Shown: piece after piece, positions 10,484 through 19,564 of the stretch
Layout: every line of letters begins with the position of its first letter
Position numbering within the stretch: position 1 is the stretch's first letter
Origin: Bacillota bacterium
GTDB taxonomy: Bacteria > Bacillota > Bacilli > Paenibacillales > NBRC-103111
Length of the DNA stretch: 64,000 bases
NCBI GenBank assembly: GCA_023388055.1
Contig: JAEWGW010000034.1
Span: 119,760-183,759, forward strand
Reading direction: 5' to 3'
The notes under the pieces: model-generated
Databases searched by the model: none
What the model saw: the letters and a program-made list of their open reading frames with translations, nothing else
Told to the model about the DNA's origin: nothing
Translations under genes and position numbers: made by a program

Positions 10484-11239
10484 ATGAAAATTGCGATTGT
10501 AACAGGTGGAAGTAATGGCATTGGAAAAGCGACGGCACTGGAGCTGGGCAAACGCGGAATTAGCGTCATTCTCACCTACCATACCTACCAGGACCGGGCA
10601 GAAGAGGTCGTAAAGGAAATAGAGAAAAATACAGGTGTCCGGGCACTTGCACTGAAGCTGGATCTGACTCAAAAATCTGCTTTCGAGGGTTTTATTCGGG
10701 AAGTGATAAAGGGCCTCCACGACATTTGGAACCGAAGCACGTTTGATTACTTGGTTAATAATGGCGGTGTCGGTGGGCCCATGATGCTCGCGGAGATGAG
10801 CGAGGAATACTTCGACAAGATTCTTAATACCAACTTCAAAGGACCGGTTTTTCTAACCCAACAGCTTGTCGGATTCATGGAGGATGCCGGAGCAATTGTC
10901 AATACCACCAGCTCATCCAAAAACCAGTCCTTTCCGGGCTACTCCGTCTACGGCTCGTTAAAAGCAGCATTCTCAACCTGGACCCGCTACATTGCCAAGG
11001 AGCTTGCCCCCCGCCACATTCGGGTAAATGCCGTTTCGCCCGGTCCTACCCACAGCAATTTTGGCGACGGCGTATTCGATAAACATCCTGAATTCATTCA
11101 GCCGCTGGCTGAGCAATCTGTATTTGGCCGAATCGGCCAACCCGAGGATCTGGCGAAGGTCATTGTGAGTTTATTGTCCGATGACTTCGGCTGGGTTACC
11201 GCTCAGGACATTGAAGTGTCTGGTGGACATTTGCTGTAA
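10484..11239 (+). CDS. SDR-family oxidoreductase
   Basis: A 251-residue classical short-chain dehydrogenase/reductase. The Rossmann glycine motif TGGSNGIG is at residues 7-14, the NNGG motif is present (YLVNNGGVGG), and the active site shows Ser (TTSSS) with Tyr-x-x-x-Lys in YGSLK. The C-terminal GRIGQPEDLA and the end are complete. The start is the ATG after GGAGGATCTT; an upstream in-frame ATG at 10469 lies before that binding site. It is divergent from the AraC pair, a common arrangement for inducible carbonyl-reducing enzymes. The substrate is unknown. Confidence 0.88.
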   Translation: MKIAIVTGGSNGIGKATALELGKRGISVILTYHTYQDRAEEVVKEIEKNTGVRALALKLDLTQKSAFEGFIREVIKGLHDIWNRSTFDYLVNNGGVGGPMMLAEMSEEYFDKILNTNFKGPVFLTQQLVGFMEDAGAIVNTTSSSKNQSFPGYSVYGSLKAAFSTWTRYIAKELAPRHIRVNAVSPGPTHSNFGDGVFDKHPEFIQPLAEQSVFGRIGQPEDLAKVIVSLLSDDFGWVTAQDIEVSGGHLL

Positions 11240-11355
11240 GATCAAATGCAGAGACACCTGGCTCTATCCACACTGGCTACGGGTTCACGTTCAAATTCGC
11301 GGTATTGGGCCAGCCATTAGCGAAGCGTCCCTCAACCGCATTCCTCCCGCGGCCG

Positions 11356-12528
11356 CTACACCTGCGAGAGCACATGCAGACCGTTGGCGAACGCCAGCTT
11401 GATCGTGCTCTCGTGGTGATACGCCGAATAGTCCCATGTCTCCCCCTCGCTCAGCCGTTTGAAGGTCTGATGGATGTTGCGGCGCCAAGGCGAAGGACGG
11501 CTGCTCACATAGTGTGCAAAGAAACGCTGCGCCTGATCCGCCGTTCCGCAAGCGAGCAGAAAAGCCAAAGGTGTCGGTTCGATGTCGCATACACCGACAA
11601 AACCCGCACCCTCATTAGCCAACTGCTCAAGGACGCGGGGGCGGTCCGCGAACAGCTCGAACAAGGGGAAAACCCGCTCCTGGAGCAGCTGATCGATCTG
11701 CTGGAGCGATTCCTCCAGGTGTGAACCCGCCAACTGCCAGACGATACTGCCTGCTTTGCCCGGGCGACGCAGCGAGCCGTACAGCACCGTGTCCTCTCCT
11801 CTGCCGGTTCGTTCGGCAAGCCATTTTTTCACCGTTTTGCTGGTGATCCGAATGCTCACAGTCATCCGAACATCGAGGCGGGTATTATAGCGCTCCGGCA
11901 CAAAGCTTAGCTCAAACACCATGTCCTTATCGGCCGCTGTTTGTTTCCAGGTCGTGCCCGCCTTGTTCGGCTTGAAGCCCTTCGGCTGGAGAATTTGCTG
12001 GCCGATGCGCTCACAGGCCTGAACCAGCTGTGTCTTCGGATCAAGCTGCCGGTTGGTCGGGACGGCTGACCACGCTTGCCACTGCGCGAACCGTTCATCA
12101 AGCACAGGCTTCAGGCGGTCGAAGTTGTCCCACGTATTCTCGACGTGATACATACTGGGATATTCCGTCCCACGCTCATCCGCATAACGGTTAAACACCT
12201 CGCAGTAATCGGTCAGATAGCTGCCATATTGAGCAGCGAAAGCCGAGTCCGCATCATAATAATCAATCACAAAGGCATTGCCCTGCTCATTCAGGTCCTC
12301 CTCCCAAAACTTGCCGTCGCAAGCCTCCATAAGGAAGTCCAGCCCCGTAATCAGCCGCTGATTCAGCCGCTTCAGCAATGCCGCCGATTCCTCGCGATGA
12401 TCCTCTCCTGCCATTCCGCGTCCGAACGCCCAGGCCAGAAACATGCCGATGTGGTTCCCGCCGTTCTCCTCCGGCAGATCGGCAGGGTAGTCGCCGCCAG
12501 AATGCCAATCCATACGATCATAGGCCAT
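11356..12528 (-). CDS. Uncharacterised protein, DUF7832-like plus DUF4304-like
   Basis: A 390-residue cytosolic protein with no signal peptide or membrane segment. The first 110 residues carry WHSGGDYP, LPEENGG and HIGMFLAW, which I associate with the DUF7832 family. Residues from about 165 onward (QILQPKGFKPNKAGTTWKQ, then an FVPERYN beta region) resemble DUF4304-type proteins found near toxin-immunity and SMI1/KNR4-like genes. No catalytic motif is evident. It stands alone between an SDR gene and a decayed region. Family names are from memory and need a profile search; function is unknown. Confidence 0.7.
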   Translation of the reverse strand: MAYDRMDWHSGGDYPADLPEENGGNHIGMFLAWAFGRGMAGEDHREESAALLKRLNQRLITGLDFLMEACDGKFWEEDLNEQGNAFVIDYYDADSAFAAQYGSYLTDYCEVFNRYADERGTEYPSMYHVENTWDNFDRLKPVLDERFAQWQAWSAVPTNRQLDPKTQLVQACERIGQQILQPKGFKPNKAGTTWKQTAADKDMVFELSFVPERYNTRLDVRMTVSIRITSKTVKKWLAERTGRGEDTVLYGSLRRPGKAGSIVWQLAGSHLEESLQQIDQLLQERVFPLFELFADRPRVLEQLANEGAGFVGVCDIEPTPLAFLLACGTADQAQRFFAHYVSSRPSPWRRNIHQTFKRLSEGETWDYSAYHHESTIKLAFANGLHVLSQV

Positions 12529-12587
12529 GAATAATCCCTCTCCTCTTGCCGGATCTCACACTCTTCCCCGCTAATTTCCGGTCTGCG

Positions 12588-12889
12588 TCATCTCCTGGAC
12601 CTTTTATCCAAGTCCGCAACCGACGAGCTAAGCGCGAGCTGTTTTGCCCATTTCACATTAAAAATGAGTGTGATGGGAGCCAGCATCCCCGCCAGCAAAT
12701 TGGCAATCCAAAACACCATGAAGTAGAGGGGATAAGCTGTAAAGTATTCCACTACCGCCTGACCATAATTATGGCTCGCATAATAATGTTCATTGTGGGA
12801 CAGCATCATAAAAAAATCATAGATGCCCATTGCATAAATGAAGCCTCAACCAATATAACCAGCCATACATGCCAAGGCCTTTGTTTCAT
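12588..12889 (-). pseudogene. Decayed small membrane protein gene (frameshift, truncated)
   Basis: Two minus-strand frames join into one protein. Starting at the ATG at 12889 the sequence reads MKQRPWHVWLVILVEA, then the frame is lost. One base restored around 12846 would continue into FIYAMGIYDFFMML, which stays open to 12588. The join gives two hydrophobic segments (VWLVILVEA to YDFFMM, and YPLYFMVFWIANLLAGMLAP). The end, ADLDKRSRR, is abruptly hydrophilic and looks like a truncation within a longer membrane protein. The fragment from ATG 12830 could be translated alone as 80 residues. A sequencing error could explain the frameshift but not the short tail. Confidence 0.5.
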
Positions 12890-13067
12890 GGTATACCCCG
12901 CTAATGTTTAACTTGCTACAACTAATTATGTCACAATTTTACTATTATGAATAGGCGAATGAATGCGGAGCCTGCAGCCAAACGGACGTACCCCGACATA
13001 CCCTCGCTAGCCTGCGCACGACGGCGCTTTGATGACCCCGCGGTTTCCTAACGGAACACTCCGACCC
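12890..13067. other. Non-coding stretch with one repeat copy
   Basis: No credible gene is seen. Near its right end, from 13050, a single copy of the TAACGGAAC repeat family begins and runs into the 3' end of the broken gene that follows. Confidence 0.5.
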
Positions 13068-13077
13068 TTAGAGCCAT
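13050..13077. repeat. Single TAACGGAAC-family repeat copy
   Basis: TAACGGAACACTCCGACCCT followed by TAGAGCC matches the units seen near 27.3, 32.8 and 45.1 kb (TAACGGAACTCAGCGACCCT and relatives). It overlaps the stop codon of the frameshifted gene. Confidence 0.6.
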
Positions 13078-13641
13078 GGTAGTGGGGCAAAAACAGACGT
13101 TCCTTCATATTGAATGCCAATGTCCTTCTGAAGGATAAGAACGCCACGATTCAATTTCTTCATTAAGAACTGGTCATTCAGCACGTTCTTAATTCTATTT
13201 ATATCCTCATTTGAAACAATGCTGAATGGCTCTGACGATGGCAGCTCACCGTCCAGGACGTTCTTATAACTTGTCGGAGCCCCTAATTCATGATAAGTCT
13301 GAATGGTGTTTACTTCGAAAGAGTCCCATATCTTTTCTGAAATATGAAGTAAAGGCTCTAGCTTCGTACATCCAATATAAACGAAGATATCTGAACAAAT
13401 CTGACTCAAGAAGAATTTGTTTATAATCATGCTTAACATGCTGGTCAAATCCCAGCTCGAATTTCTTCGCAAGCTTGGAAGCATTCCACCTTATAATTTC
13501 ATCTAATGTGTTTGTCTCAGACATCCAATAACCCGATTTATAGGGGAATTGGCTAAAGATTATGTTGTAAATCTCACTCACGAAACTTTCATTGTACGTT
13601 GAGAACGGAAAAGAATATTGTATTGTAAAATATGCTGGCAT
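13068..13641 (-). pseudogene. Frameshifted gene of unknown family
   Basis: The ATG at 13641 has a GGGAG ribosome binding site and opens a frame of 117 codons to 13288. A second overlapping frame continues the protein to 13068. The natural join lies near 13375-13410, where the residues ESDLFRY of frame one pass into FVYIGCTKLEPLL of frame two; a one-base change would restore about 191 residues. Codon use and AT content are the same on both sides. The stop codon at 13068 lies inside a repeat copy, so the 3' end may also be altered. I do not recognise the family; no signal peptide or membrane segment is seen. Confidence 0.55.
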
Positions 13642-13699
13642 CTAAGCAACTCCCATTTGTTCAATGATTCTGACAGGGCAACGCAAGATCCAAATTCGC

Positions 13700-14575
13700 C
13701 TATTGGACCGGAATATACAGATCGATTTGCGTATCCGGATGGTCATACCCCAGGTAACGGTGGTCGTACAGTTCAAAATCCTCCCGATCGTCCATCTTCT
13801 CTGAAGTATTAAGTAGCCAGGTCCCCCAAATATAATGAAAGGTTTGCGGGAGTTTGCGCAAGGAGCCGGTGTGGGTGAAGACGGCGTACCGTCCGCCGGG
13901 TATTACTTTTCGCACAAAATCTGCGGGCAATCCCTCGAACGAATCGACCTCAATCCCGGCAACCTCTGTAAACGACACCTCATCGCTCATTGTGTACACA
14001 CTGTTATCCTGACAGGCCTCGCAAATGCCGATTGCACGTCCGTTAAGCGAGCGGTGGGGGATTCTTGCGGCACACTTGTTGAATTCCTGCCACAGCTCGG
14101 CCAGTTTATTGTCTCTGAGCGTGGTTGTCCCGCGTATGCCCGCTACCCTTGTTTCGGATAGCTCCACAAGGGTCGGATGAACAGTAACGTTGCTGACCAG
14201 ATGCTCCAACAGATGGGCATGCAGCCCGCTTTTGGAAGAAATGAACGTATCCAGCCGGTTACGGCGGTATTCCTGCGGACTGGTCTTATAGACAAATTTA
14301 AACGCCCGGCTAAATGACTCCGCGGAATGAAAGCCGTTGTCGAGGGCAATATCGATAATTTTGTTGTTGGTGTAAAGCAGCGCTTTCGCAGCGTTGGCGA
14401 GCCGCCGCTTCTTGATGTAGCTGCCGATGCTCTCCCCCAGAACGGCGGTCCATTGGCGGTTTAAATGGTAGTAGGAATACCCGGCGGCCCGGGCAACCTC
14501 TTCGACTGTAATCGCTTCGCCCAGCCTGTCCTCGATATATAGGATGGCCTGTTCCAGTGCTGACCGGTAATCCAA
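13700..14575 (-). CDS. AraC-family regulator with GyrI-like effector domain
   Basis: A 291-residue regulator in the Rob/AraC-GyrI layout. The double HTH is at the N-terminus (residues 5-105; EEVARAAGYSYYHLNRQW and ALDNGFHSAESFSRAF). A GyrI-like small-molecule-binding domain fills residues 130-291 (VAGIRGTTTL, IPGGRYAVFTHTGSL, ending IDLYIPVQ). Such proteins bind hydrophobic or cationic drugs and activate efflux or detoxification genes. It has a GGAGGGAGGAAGC binding site and follows the C45 peptidase gene by 27 nt, so the two are probably one transcript. Confidence 0.9.
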   Translation of the reverse strand: MDYRSALEQAILYIEDRLGEAITVEEVARAAGYSYYHLNRQWTAVLGESIGSYIKKRRLANAAKALLYTNNKIIDIALDNGFHSAESFSRAFKFVYKTSPQEYRRNRLDTFISSKSGLHAHLLEHLVSNVTVHPTLVELSETRVAGIRGTTTLRDNKLAELWQEFNKCAARIPHRSLNGRAIGICEACQDNSVYTMSDEVSFTEVAGIEVDSFEGLPADFVRKVIPGGRYAVFTHTGSLRKLPQTFHYIWGTWLLNTSEKMDDREDFELYDHRYLGYDHPDTQIDLYIPVQ

Positions 14576-14602
14576 TGCGCTTCCTCCCTCCCGGCGGATC
14601 AG

Positions 14603-15721
14603 CTAAGCCAAGGGCCGATACTCGAAAATTGTTTTGTCGGCTCGCTCCATGCATATCTGTACAGGGATTGCCGTGTCAGCTAATGCCTGCTTTAGATCAT
14701 AGGTCCGCCAGCCATTCTCGGAGCGGCCTCCCCAGCATAGCTCGATTATACCGTCTGCGGGAGAGAAGATCATGCTCTTGGTTGTACCGAAGTAATCCTC
14801 ATAATAATGACAGTTCAGTCCGTTCGGGTAGGGGGACAGCAGCAAGCTCTTAAGTCCTTCCGTTGTTATGGCGGAGGCTCCCTCCAGTTGTGCGGCAATC
14901 CATTCACCCCGCCGCCAAGAGTGGACAGCCGCCTGGGGTTCATAAGGGATCAAGGCAGGAAGCACCGGATGATTGGTGGCCCAGAGGAACTGCTCCGGCG
15001 TAGTTGGATCGATCTGCTTGGTTGCTTTTTGGCCATCCAACGTTGCAAACAAGGCAGCGTTCCCGTGTCTATCAAGCAGCATGAAGTTGACATTGCTGGC
15101 GATGGGCATCTCCTGCAAGTAGCGCAGCGATTCACCGACATCCTGGCAATTCTCCAGAACTGCGCGGATGGCTGCCCAAAAATGCAAGCCTTTTAGTTGA
15201 GGGGCGCGCATAAAGGGCAAAGCCCCGACCGGAAACCCGCAAGCGCTCATGGTCACCGCAAGTCCATGCTCATTAAAGCCGTCATCTCTCCCAAAGCTCA
15301 TCGTGCTTGTGCCCATGTGTGTGTATTTGCCTGTGACAGAGGTTCTGGCCAACACAAAATCCTCCATCTGATGATGAAACTCATAGTTGCGGGCCAAGAG
15401 CGGCTTGTTCAGCGCCGTCATGGCCGGCAGCAGGGCGATCTGGCTGCAGCGCGGCCGCAGATAGGTCATGGCGTAATACGCGATTTGCCCGGCAGGGACC
15501 TGCAGGGCGTCAGCAAAGCCGGCGATCTCCTCGGAAATGCCGGGACACCACTCATCGAACAGCAGGACCGCCTCTTGGTATTCATTTGGGCCAAATCCCT
15601 CGAGTGTACGGGTGTAAGCGAGCTTGAGCTCCGTGCTTTCGGAAATGATGCTGCCCAGCTTATAGCCAATTGCGTAGCTTGTTCCTGTTAATTCCAAGGT
15701 GTAAGCGGATAGAGTGTACAT
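14603..15721 (-). CDS. Peptidase C45 / acyltransferase-like linear amide hydrolase
   Basis: A 372-residue member of the C45 (isopenicillin N acyltransferase-like, Ntn-hydrolase) group. These enzymes self-cleave before a Cys that becomes the N-terminal nucleophile; the best candidate is the Cys in LRPRCSQIALL, about residue 92. Other family features are LLARNYEFHH, MGTSTMSFGRDDGFNEHGLA and LLLDRHGNAA. The start at the ATG at 15721 has AAGGAGGC 6 nt upstream; 43 extra codons further upstream have no binding site. Probable role: hydrolysis or transfer of an acyl amide, substrate unknown. It pairs with the AraC/GyrI regulator. Confidence 0.78.
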   Translation of the reverse strand: MYTLSAYTLELTGTSYAIGYKLGSIISESTELKLAYTRTLEGFGPNEYQEAVLLFDEWCPGISEEIAGFADALQVPAGQIAYYAMTYLRPRCSQIALLPAMTALNKPLLARNYEFHHQMEDFVLARTSVTGKYTHMGTSTMSFGRDDGFNEHGLAVTMSACGFPVGALPFMRAPQLKGLHFWAAIRAVLENCQDVGESLRYLQEMPIASNVNFMLLDRHGNAALFATLDGQKATKQIDPTTPEQFLWATNHPVLPALIPYEPQAAVHSWRRGEWIAAQLEGASAITTEGLKSLLLSPYPNGLNCHYYEDYFGTTKSMIFSPADGIIELCWGGRSENGWRTYDLKQALADTAIPVQICMERADKTIFEYRPLA

Positions 15722-15882
15722 GGGCTTGCCTCCTTTTTTCTCTATTCTACGAGGGAGAAGGAGGCCGTGCATGATATTTTGTGCGGTTTGCAGGAGAAGG
15801 GAATACATGCGCAGTCCAGCAGGGCTCCCGATAATTGGGAGCTTATTCAAGGAGCATATATGGAAAATAATCTATAGCTGTG

Positions 15883-16365
15883 CTATACAAAAAAATCGAT
15901 ATCACCTTGGTATTGGTTTGCCCGTTCCAGCAGCGGCCCCTTCGCCCCCATAACAAATGCGAAGCAGCTTCCCCGAATGGACAGCAGCTTGGAGCCCGGG
16001 CCAATTCCAAGAATCCGCAGCATCTCTTCAGTGAGCGATAAGGTCCGATCCTCGGAGATGGTGAGCCAACAATACTTTCGTCCCTTGTAGCTTACAAAAA
16101 CACCTTCGGGACGTTCATAACAGTCCAAATCCGGATTGTCCGGAAGTACACCCATCGGAGATTCCTGAAGCAATCCGCGGCGTGTCACACAGAAGCCCCC
16201 GGTCTTGGCACTGCCTGTAAAAAGGATCACCTTACCTTCCGAAGTGATATGATATTCGTCCGAAGCCATATCAGGAAGCCTGACCTGGCCATTACTTCGC
16301 ACTACCGACCATCCGAAAACAAATTTGCCGCCTTTAGTAATTTGGGGTATAACCAACACCTCCAT
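15883..16365 (-). CDS. Uncharacterised protein with AbrB-like C-terminus
   Basis: About 160 residues. The C-terminal third (EEMLRILGIGPGSKLLSIRG, then FAFVMGAKGPLLERA) resembles an AbrB/SpoVT-type swapped-hairpin element (LGI-x-PG-x-KLL-x-I). The N-terminal part (VFGWSVVRSNGQVRLP, YHITSEGKVILF) is beta-rich. The start is unsure: ATG at 16365 is used, but its GGAGGTG lies just inside the coding sequence, and starts at 16395 or further upstream are possible. It is divergent from the esterase gene across about 140 nt. A DNA-binding or sensing role is only an inference. Confidence 0.6.
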   Translation of the reverse strand: MEVLVIPQITKGGKFVFGWSVVRSNGQVRLPDMASDEYHITSEGKVILFTGSAKTGGFCVTRRGLLQESPMGVLPDNPDLDCYERPEGVFVSYKGRKYCWLTISEDRTLSLTEEMLRILGIGPGSKLLSIRGSCFAFVMGAKGPLLERANQYQGDIDFFV

Positions 16366-16505
16366 ATAAGAAGAAAAAATCACCTGCACATCCATATTCC
16401 ACATATTATGCACATATCCTTCCTGCATATCTGTTTTACTCGTCTGTCCAGTAATATAATAAATAGTAGAAATATCTATACGATTCGGTATCGGAGGCGT
16501 GTTAG

Positions 16506-17261
16506 ATGAACTTTGTAAACCCACCAGCAGAATCACCTCAGTATGTGACTCATAAAACCTTTTACAGCCAGGTGTTACATCACGAAATCGGCTATAACAT
16601 CTATCTTCCGCCTGAGTACGCAGACTGCGGCGAAGCCTATCCGGTTGCGTACCATATCCACGGTTGGACGGGCAACGAATCCTCCGAGATCTGGCCGCTG
16701 GAGGAGGTCTACACAAACAGACGGGCCATTACTGTTTTTCTCAACGCCATTTCATTGGAAGAAAATTATTTCGATGCCTTATTGCAGATTGAATCCATCC
16801 TTATTACGGAACTGATTCCCCATATCGACGGCCAGTACAGAACAGACACAACCCGTGAGAACAGAATGCTGTCCGGGTTTTCGATGGGCGGCAACATGGC
16901 GTTTTATTATGCCGCTAAGCACCCCGAGCTGTTTGGTGCTGTAACCCCTTACGCCGGAACCTATCACCATCTCTATCTCAAGGAATACCGGACTGTGGGG
17001 GTAGCACCGGAAAAAGTCACCGAGGTATACGAAGAGATGATGAGAGAGGAATGGTATTTGGAGGAAAACAATATTTTATGCCTGGTACGGCAAAATGCGG
17101 AGCAAATCCGCGGCAAGCTAAACATTGATATTCATATCGGCACAGCTGACATATTATTTTGCGATAATGAAATATTACATTTATATATGGATTCGTTGAA
17201 TATCCCGCATGCGTACAGGAAATTCGAGGGGATTGGCCACGACCTGGGGAAAATAGTATAG
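16506..17261 (+). CDS. Alpha/beta-hydrolase esterase (esterase D / feruloyl-esterase type)
   Basis: A 251-residue cytoplasmic serine hydrolase. The nucleophile elbow is GFSMGGNMA with Ser near residue 123. The HIHGWTGNE stretch supplies the oxyanion region, and the triad is completed by Asp in the GTADILF region and His in FEGIGHDLG near the C-terminus. The start follows a good GGAGGCG binding site. This family deacylates carbohydrate esters or S-formylglutathione. The neighbouring secreted polysaccharide enzyme suggests a carbohydrate ester substrate, which is inference. It is convergent with that gene. Confidence 0.82.
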   Translation: MNFVNPPAESPQYVTHKTFYSQVLHHEIGYNIYLPPEYADCGEAYPVAYHIHGWTGNESSEIWPLEEVYTNRRAITVFLNAISLEENYFDALLQIESILITELIPHIDGQYRTDTTRENRMLSGFSMGGNMAFYYAAKHPELFGAVTPYAGTYHHLYLKEYRTVGVAPEKVTEVYEEMMREEWYLEENNILCLVRQNAEQIRGKLNIDIHIGTADILFCDNEILHLYMDSLNIPHAYRKFEGIGHDLGKIV

Positions 17262-17282
17262 CACTGACTAATAAGCTTAAGA

Positions 17283-17306
17283 GGCATATCATTTGATATG
17301 CCCCTT
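17283..17306. terminator. Bidirectional terminator between convergent genes
   Basis: GGCATATC, 4-nt loop, GATATGCC, followed on the plus strand by CCCCTTTG. It sits between the esterase stop at 17261 and the glycosidase stop at 17324 and can serve both. Confidence 0.55.
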
Positions 17307-17323
17307 TGTCCATCTTATTGCAT

Positions 17324-19279
17324 CTATTTGAACTGGAACCACGTTAAATTTGCAACTGTGGTTGAATCGGACTTCACAAAAGTAACATATACAGTATGGG
17401 TTCCTACAGCTGTCCCGGCATTAAGCGGGATATTCTTGAGTGACCATGTTTGCCATCCGCCGGTGCTTTCTGCCGTCCAATAACCCAGCATCGTGCCTGT
17501 AGGGCTGTCCAAGTGGAATTCTATCCTTCCGCCGGAATTAGCGGATGCAACCTTCAAATCAATACTTGTTTTAGCTGTACTGCCAAGGTCTACATTCTTG
17601 AATGCGATATAGTCGCCATTACTCCCTCCGCCAACATCCAGCCCGCCATCCGTGCATGCCTCATAGGAAATCACACCTGCGCTCAGGTTATAGCCCTCCG
17701 CTTCAAATTTCAAGGTGTTGAATTTGGGAGCTGCAGCATAGCTGTTCGTATCTGTGATTTGTAATTCTGCCAATGTCGTTGCCGCAACTCCACCGACACG
17801 AACATTGTTTATGGTAACGCCGGAGACAGTAGAGGTGTCACTCCACCCCTTCATTATGGAAACCTCACCCAAAGCGCGTAAATTGATATTATTATAGACC
17901 ACATTTTTGATCGGACCGGTTTTTGCAGACAGATCAAACCATCTGGAGTGAACACCGGATCTTGGCCAGAAGCCTTCTACATCGATATTGTCAAATATGA
18001 TGTTTTGTGCGGCTGGAGTTCCATAAAGATGGCCTACCGCTAACGCGCGCCAGCACCTGTATACATAAGAGTTTTTGACAACAATGCCATCCTGAAGCTG
18101 TTTCACTCCATCTCCAACCTTGAATGCCCCACATCTGCTCCAAGCCAAAGCATCATCCACAACCACATTGGACTGGGTTTCAGGACTTCCAGGCCAGTTT
18201 GCAGCGATATCCGTCGTTGCGACATCCCAGGTTTTGAAGGAGTATGTGTCATCCTCCGATACGGCTACAGTGTGCTTGATGAGTACATTCTGGCTCTCTT
18301 GAATGTCGATTGCATCATTTTCATAATCAAGTTCATTGTTGTTGAAGTGCTTTGTATTCTGGAAGGTTACGTTATTGGATCTGGTAACGATTGTAGCCCA
18401 GCCACCACTGTCTCTTATGGTGATGCCGTCCACCGTGAAGTTGCTGCACTGCAAGGGGACAAGAATATTGTTCAAATAATTGTTTGTGTTTCTCATATAA
18501 TGGCCGTTGCCGTCAATCGTCCCTCTGCCGTATATCTTGATATTGTTCGCATTGGTTTCGGTATAAATAAACCATGTTCCATCCTTATTCAGAGAATTCT
18601 TATGAAAATGGGTCGTGTAATCGTTGGGATTGCCTGAACCCCTTATAACAGAACCCCCCTGCAGATAAATCGAAACATTGCTTTTTAGAACAAGGTTTCC
18701 GCACTTATAAACTCCGGCTGGAACGTATACGATACCACCACCTGCTGCGTTAGCCGCATTGATGGCGTTTTGGATGGCAGTTGTAGCCATAGCGTTACCG
18801 GTACTGTCGGCACCGTATTGCGTTTTAACATTGTATATACCTGTACCGGATGAAGCCGGAACATTGGTTTCAAGAGCATCTGCCGCAATAACCAGATCCT
18901 TCAGGTTATTGATTTTGACGATCAGATATTGTGGTGATGAAAGTGTAAAGGTAAGTGTATTTCCGCTCTTTGTGGCAGTGATTCCCAAAGCCAGGGGAGA
19001 AATTCGATATGTATTGATTGGCTCGTTTGCTGTTATAGTGATGGTAGTCGTACCTGAAAAAGAGAAATTACAATAGTTATAGTTTACAAATACCTCCGAA
19101 GTGTCGATGACCGGTATATTCGTAGAGTCTGCTGTGACCGTGTATTGACTGGTCGTGGTATAGCTCGACGGTAATGGATAGCTTACAACTGTAGCCGCGC
19201 TTGCTGTCAAAGGAACAACAGTTAACAGACTGACGAGCATACACATCATTAAGCTTAATAATTTTAACTTTATTAACAT
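17324..19279 (-). CDS. Secreted beta-helix glycosidase/lyase with CBM6-like module
   Basis: A 651-residue exported enzyme. Residues 1-28 form a signal peptide (cleavage near ASA). Residues of about 140-510 form a right-handed parallel beta-helix of the pectate lyase/GH28-like superfamily: it opens with TQYGADSTGNA, then AAGGGIVYVPAG and IYGRGTIDGNGHY, with many Asn-ladder turns (NVTFQNTKH, NVLIKHTVAV). The C-terminal 125 residues look like a CBM6 carbohydrate-binding module (FEAEGYNLS, GGWQTWSL, HTVYVTFV). Candidate catalytic acids lie in DYENDAIDI and SEDDTY. The exact polysaccharide (pectin, dextran or another glucan) cannot be fixed from sequence. AGAGGTG precedes the ATG. Confidence 0.82.
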   Translation of the reverse strand: MLIKLKLLSLMMCMLVSLLTVVPLTASAATVVSYPLPSSYTTTSQYTVTADSTNIPVIDTSEVFVNYNYCNFSFSGTTTITITANEPINTYRISPLALGITATKSGNTLTFTLSSPQYLIVKINNLKDLVIAADALETNVPASSGTGIYNVKTQYGADSTGNAMATTAIQNAINAANAAGGGIVYVPAGVYKCGNLVLKSNVSIYLQGGSVIRGSGNPNDYTTHFHKNSLNKDGTWFIYTETNANNIKIYGRGTIDGNGHYMRNTNNYLNNILVPLQCSNFTVDGITIRDSGGWATIVTRSNNVTFQNTKHFNNNELDYENDAIDIQESQNVLIKHTVAVSEDDTYSFKTWDVATTDIAANWPGSPETQSNVVVDDALAWSRCGAFKVGDGVKQLQDGIVVKNSYVYRCWRALAVGHLYGTPAAQNIIFDNIDVEGFWPRSGVHSRWFDLSAKTGPIKNVVYNNINLRALGEVSIMKGWSDTSTVSGVTINNVRVGGVAATTLAELQITDTNSYAAAPKFNTLKFEAEGYNLSAGVISYEACTDGGLDVGGGSNGDYIAFKNVDLGSTAKTSIDLKVASANSGGRIEFHLDSPTGTMLGYWTAESTGGWQTWSLKNIPLNAGTAVGTHTVYVTFVKSDSTTVANLTWFQFK

Positions 19280-19564
19280 AAATAAACACCTCTTTTATGG
19301 TTTTTTGGAAGAAAACACTCTTTCATCTTGCAAAACATCCCAAGTGAAGTGCACGGCTAACCTATGTTGCTTGTAGTGCAATGAATCCCTCCGCTGTAAA
19401 CGATTTTATACAATCACCTCCTAAGTTTTACCACATAATATATGACACGGTTATCGCGGCATCTGTAACGGTAAGTTTTTCATATTTATTCTGTACTTTG
19501 ACGTTATTTAGACACTTGCTTCCTCATTCCTTTCATCCACTTTATGAAGAAAATCTATATAAAA
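19280..19564. other. Non-coding gap
   Basis: AT-rich and without a credible gene. It must carry the promoter of the secreted glycosidase, but I could not single out a clear -35/-10 pair. Confidence 0.4.
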
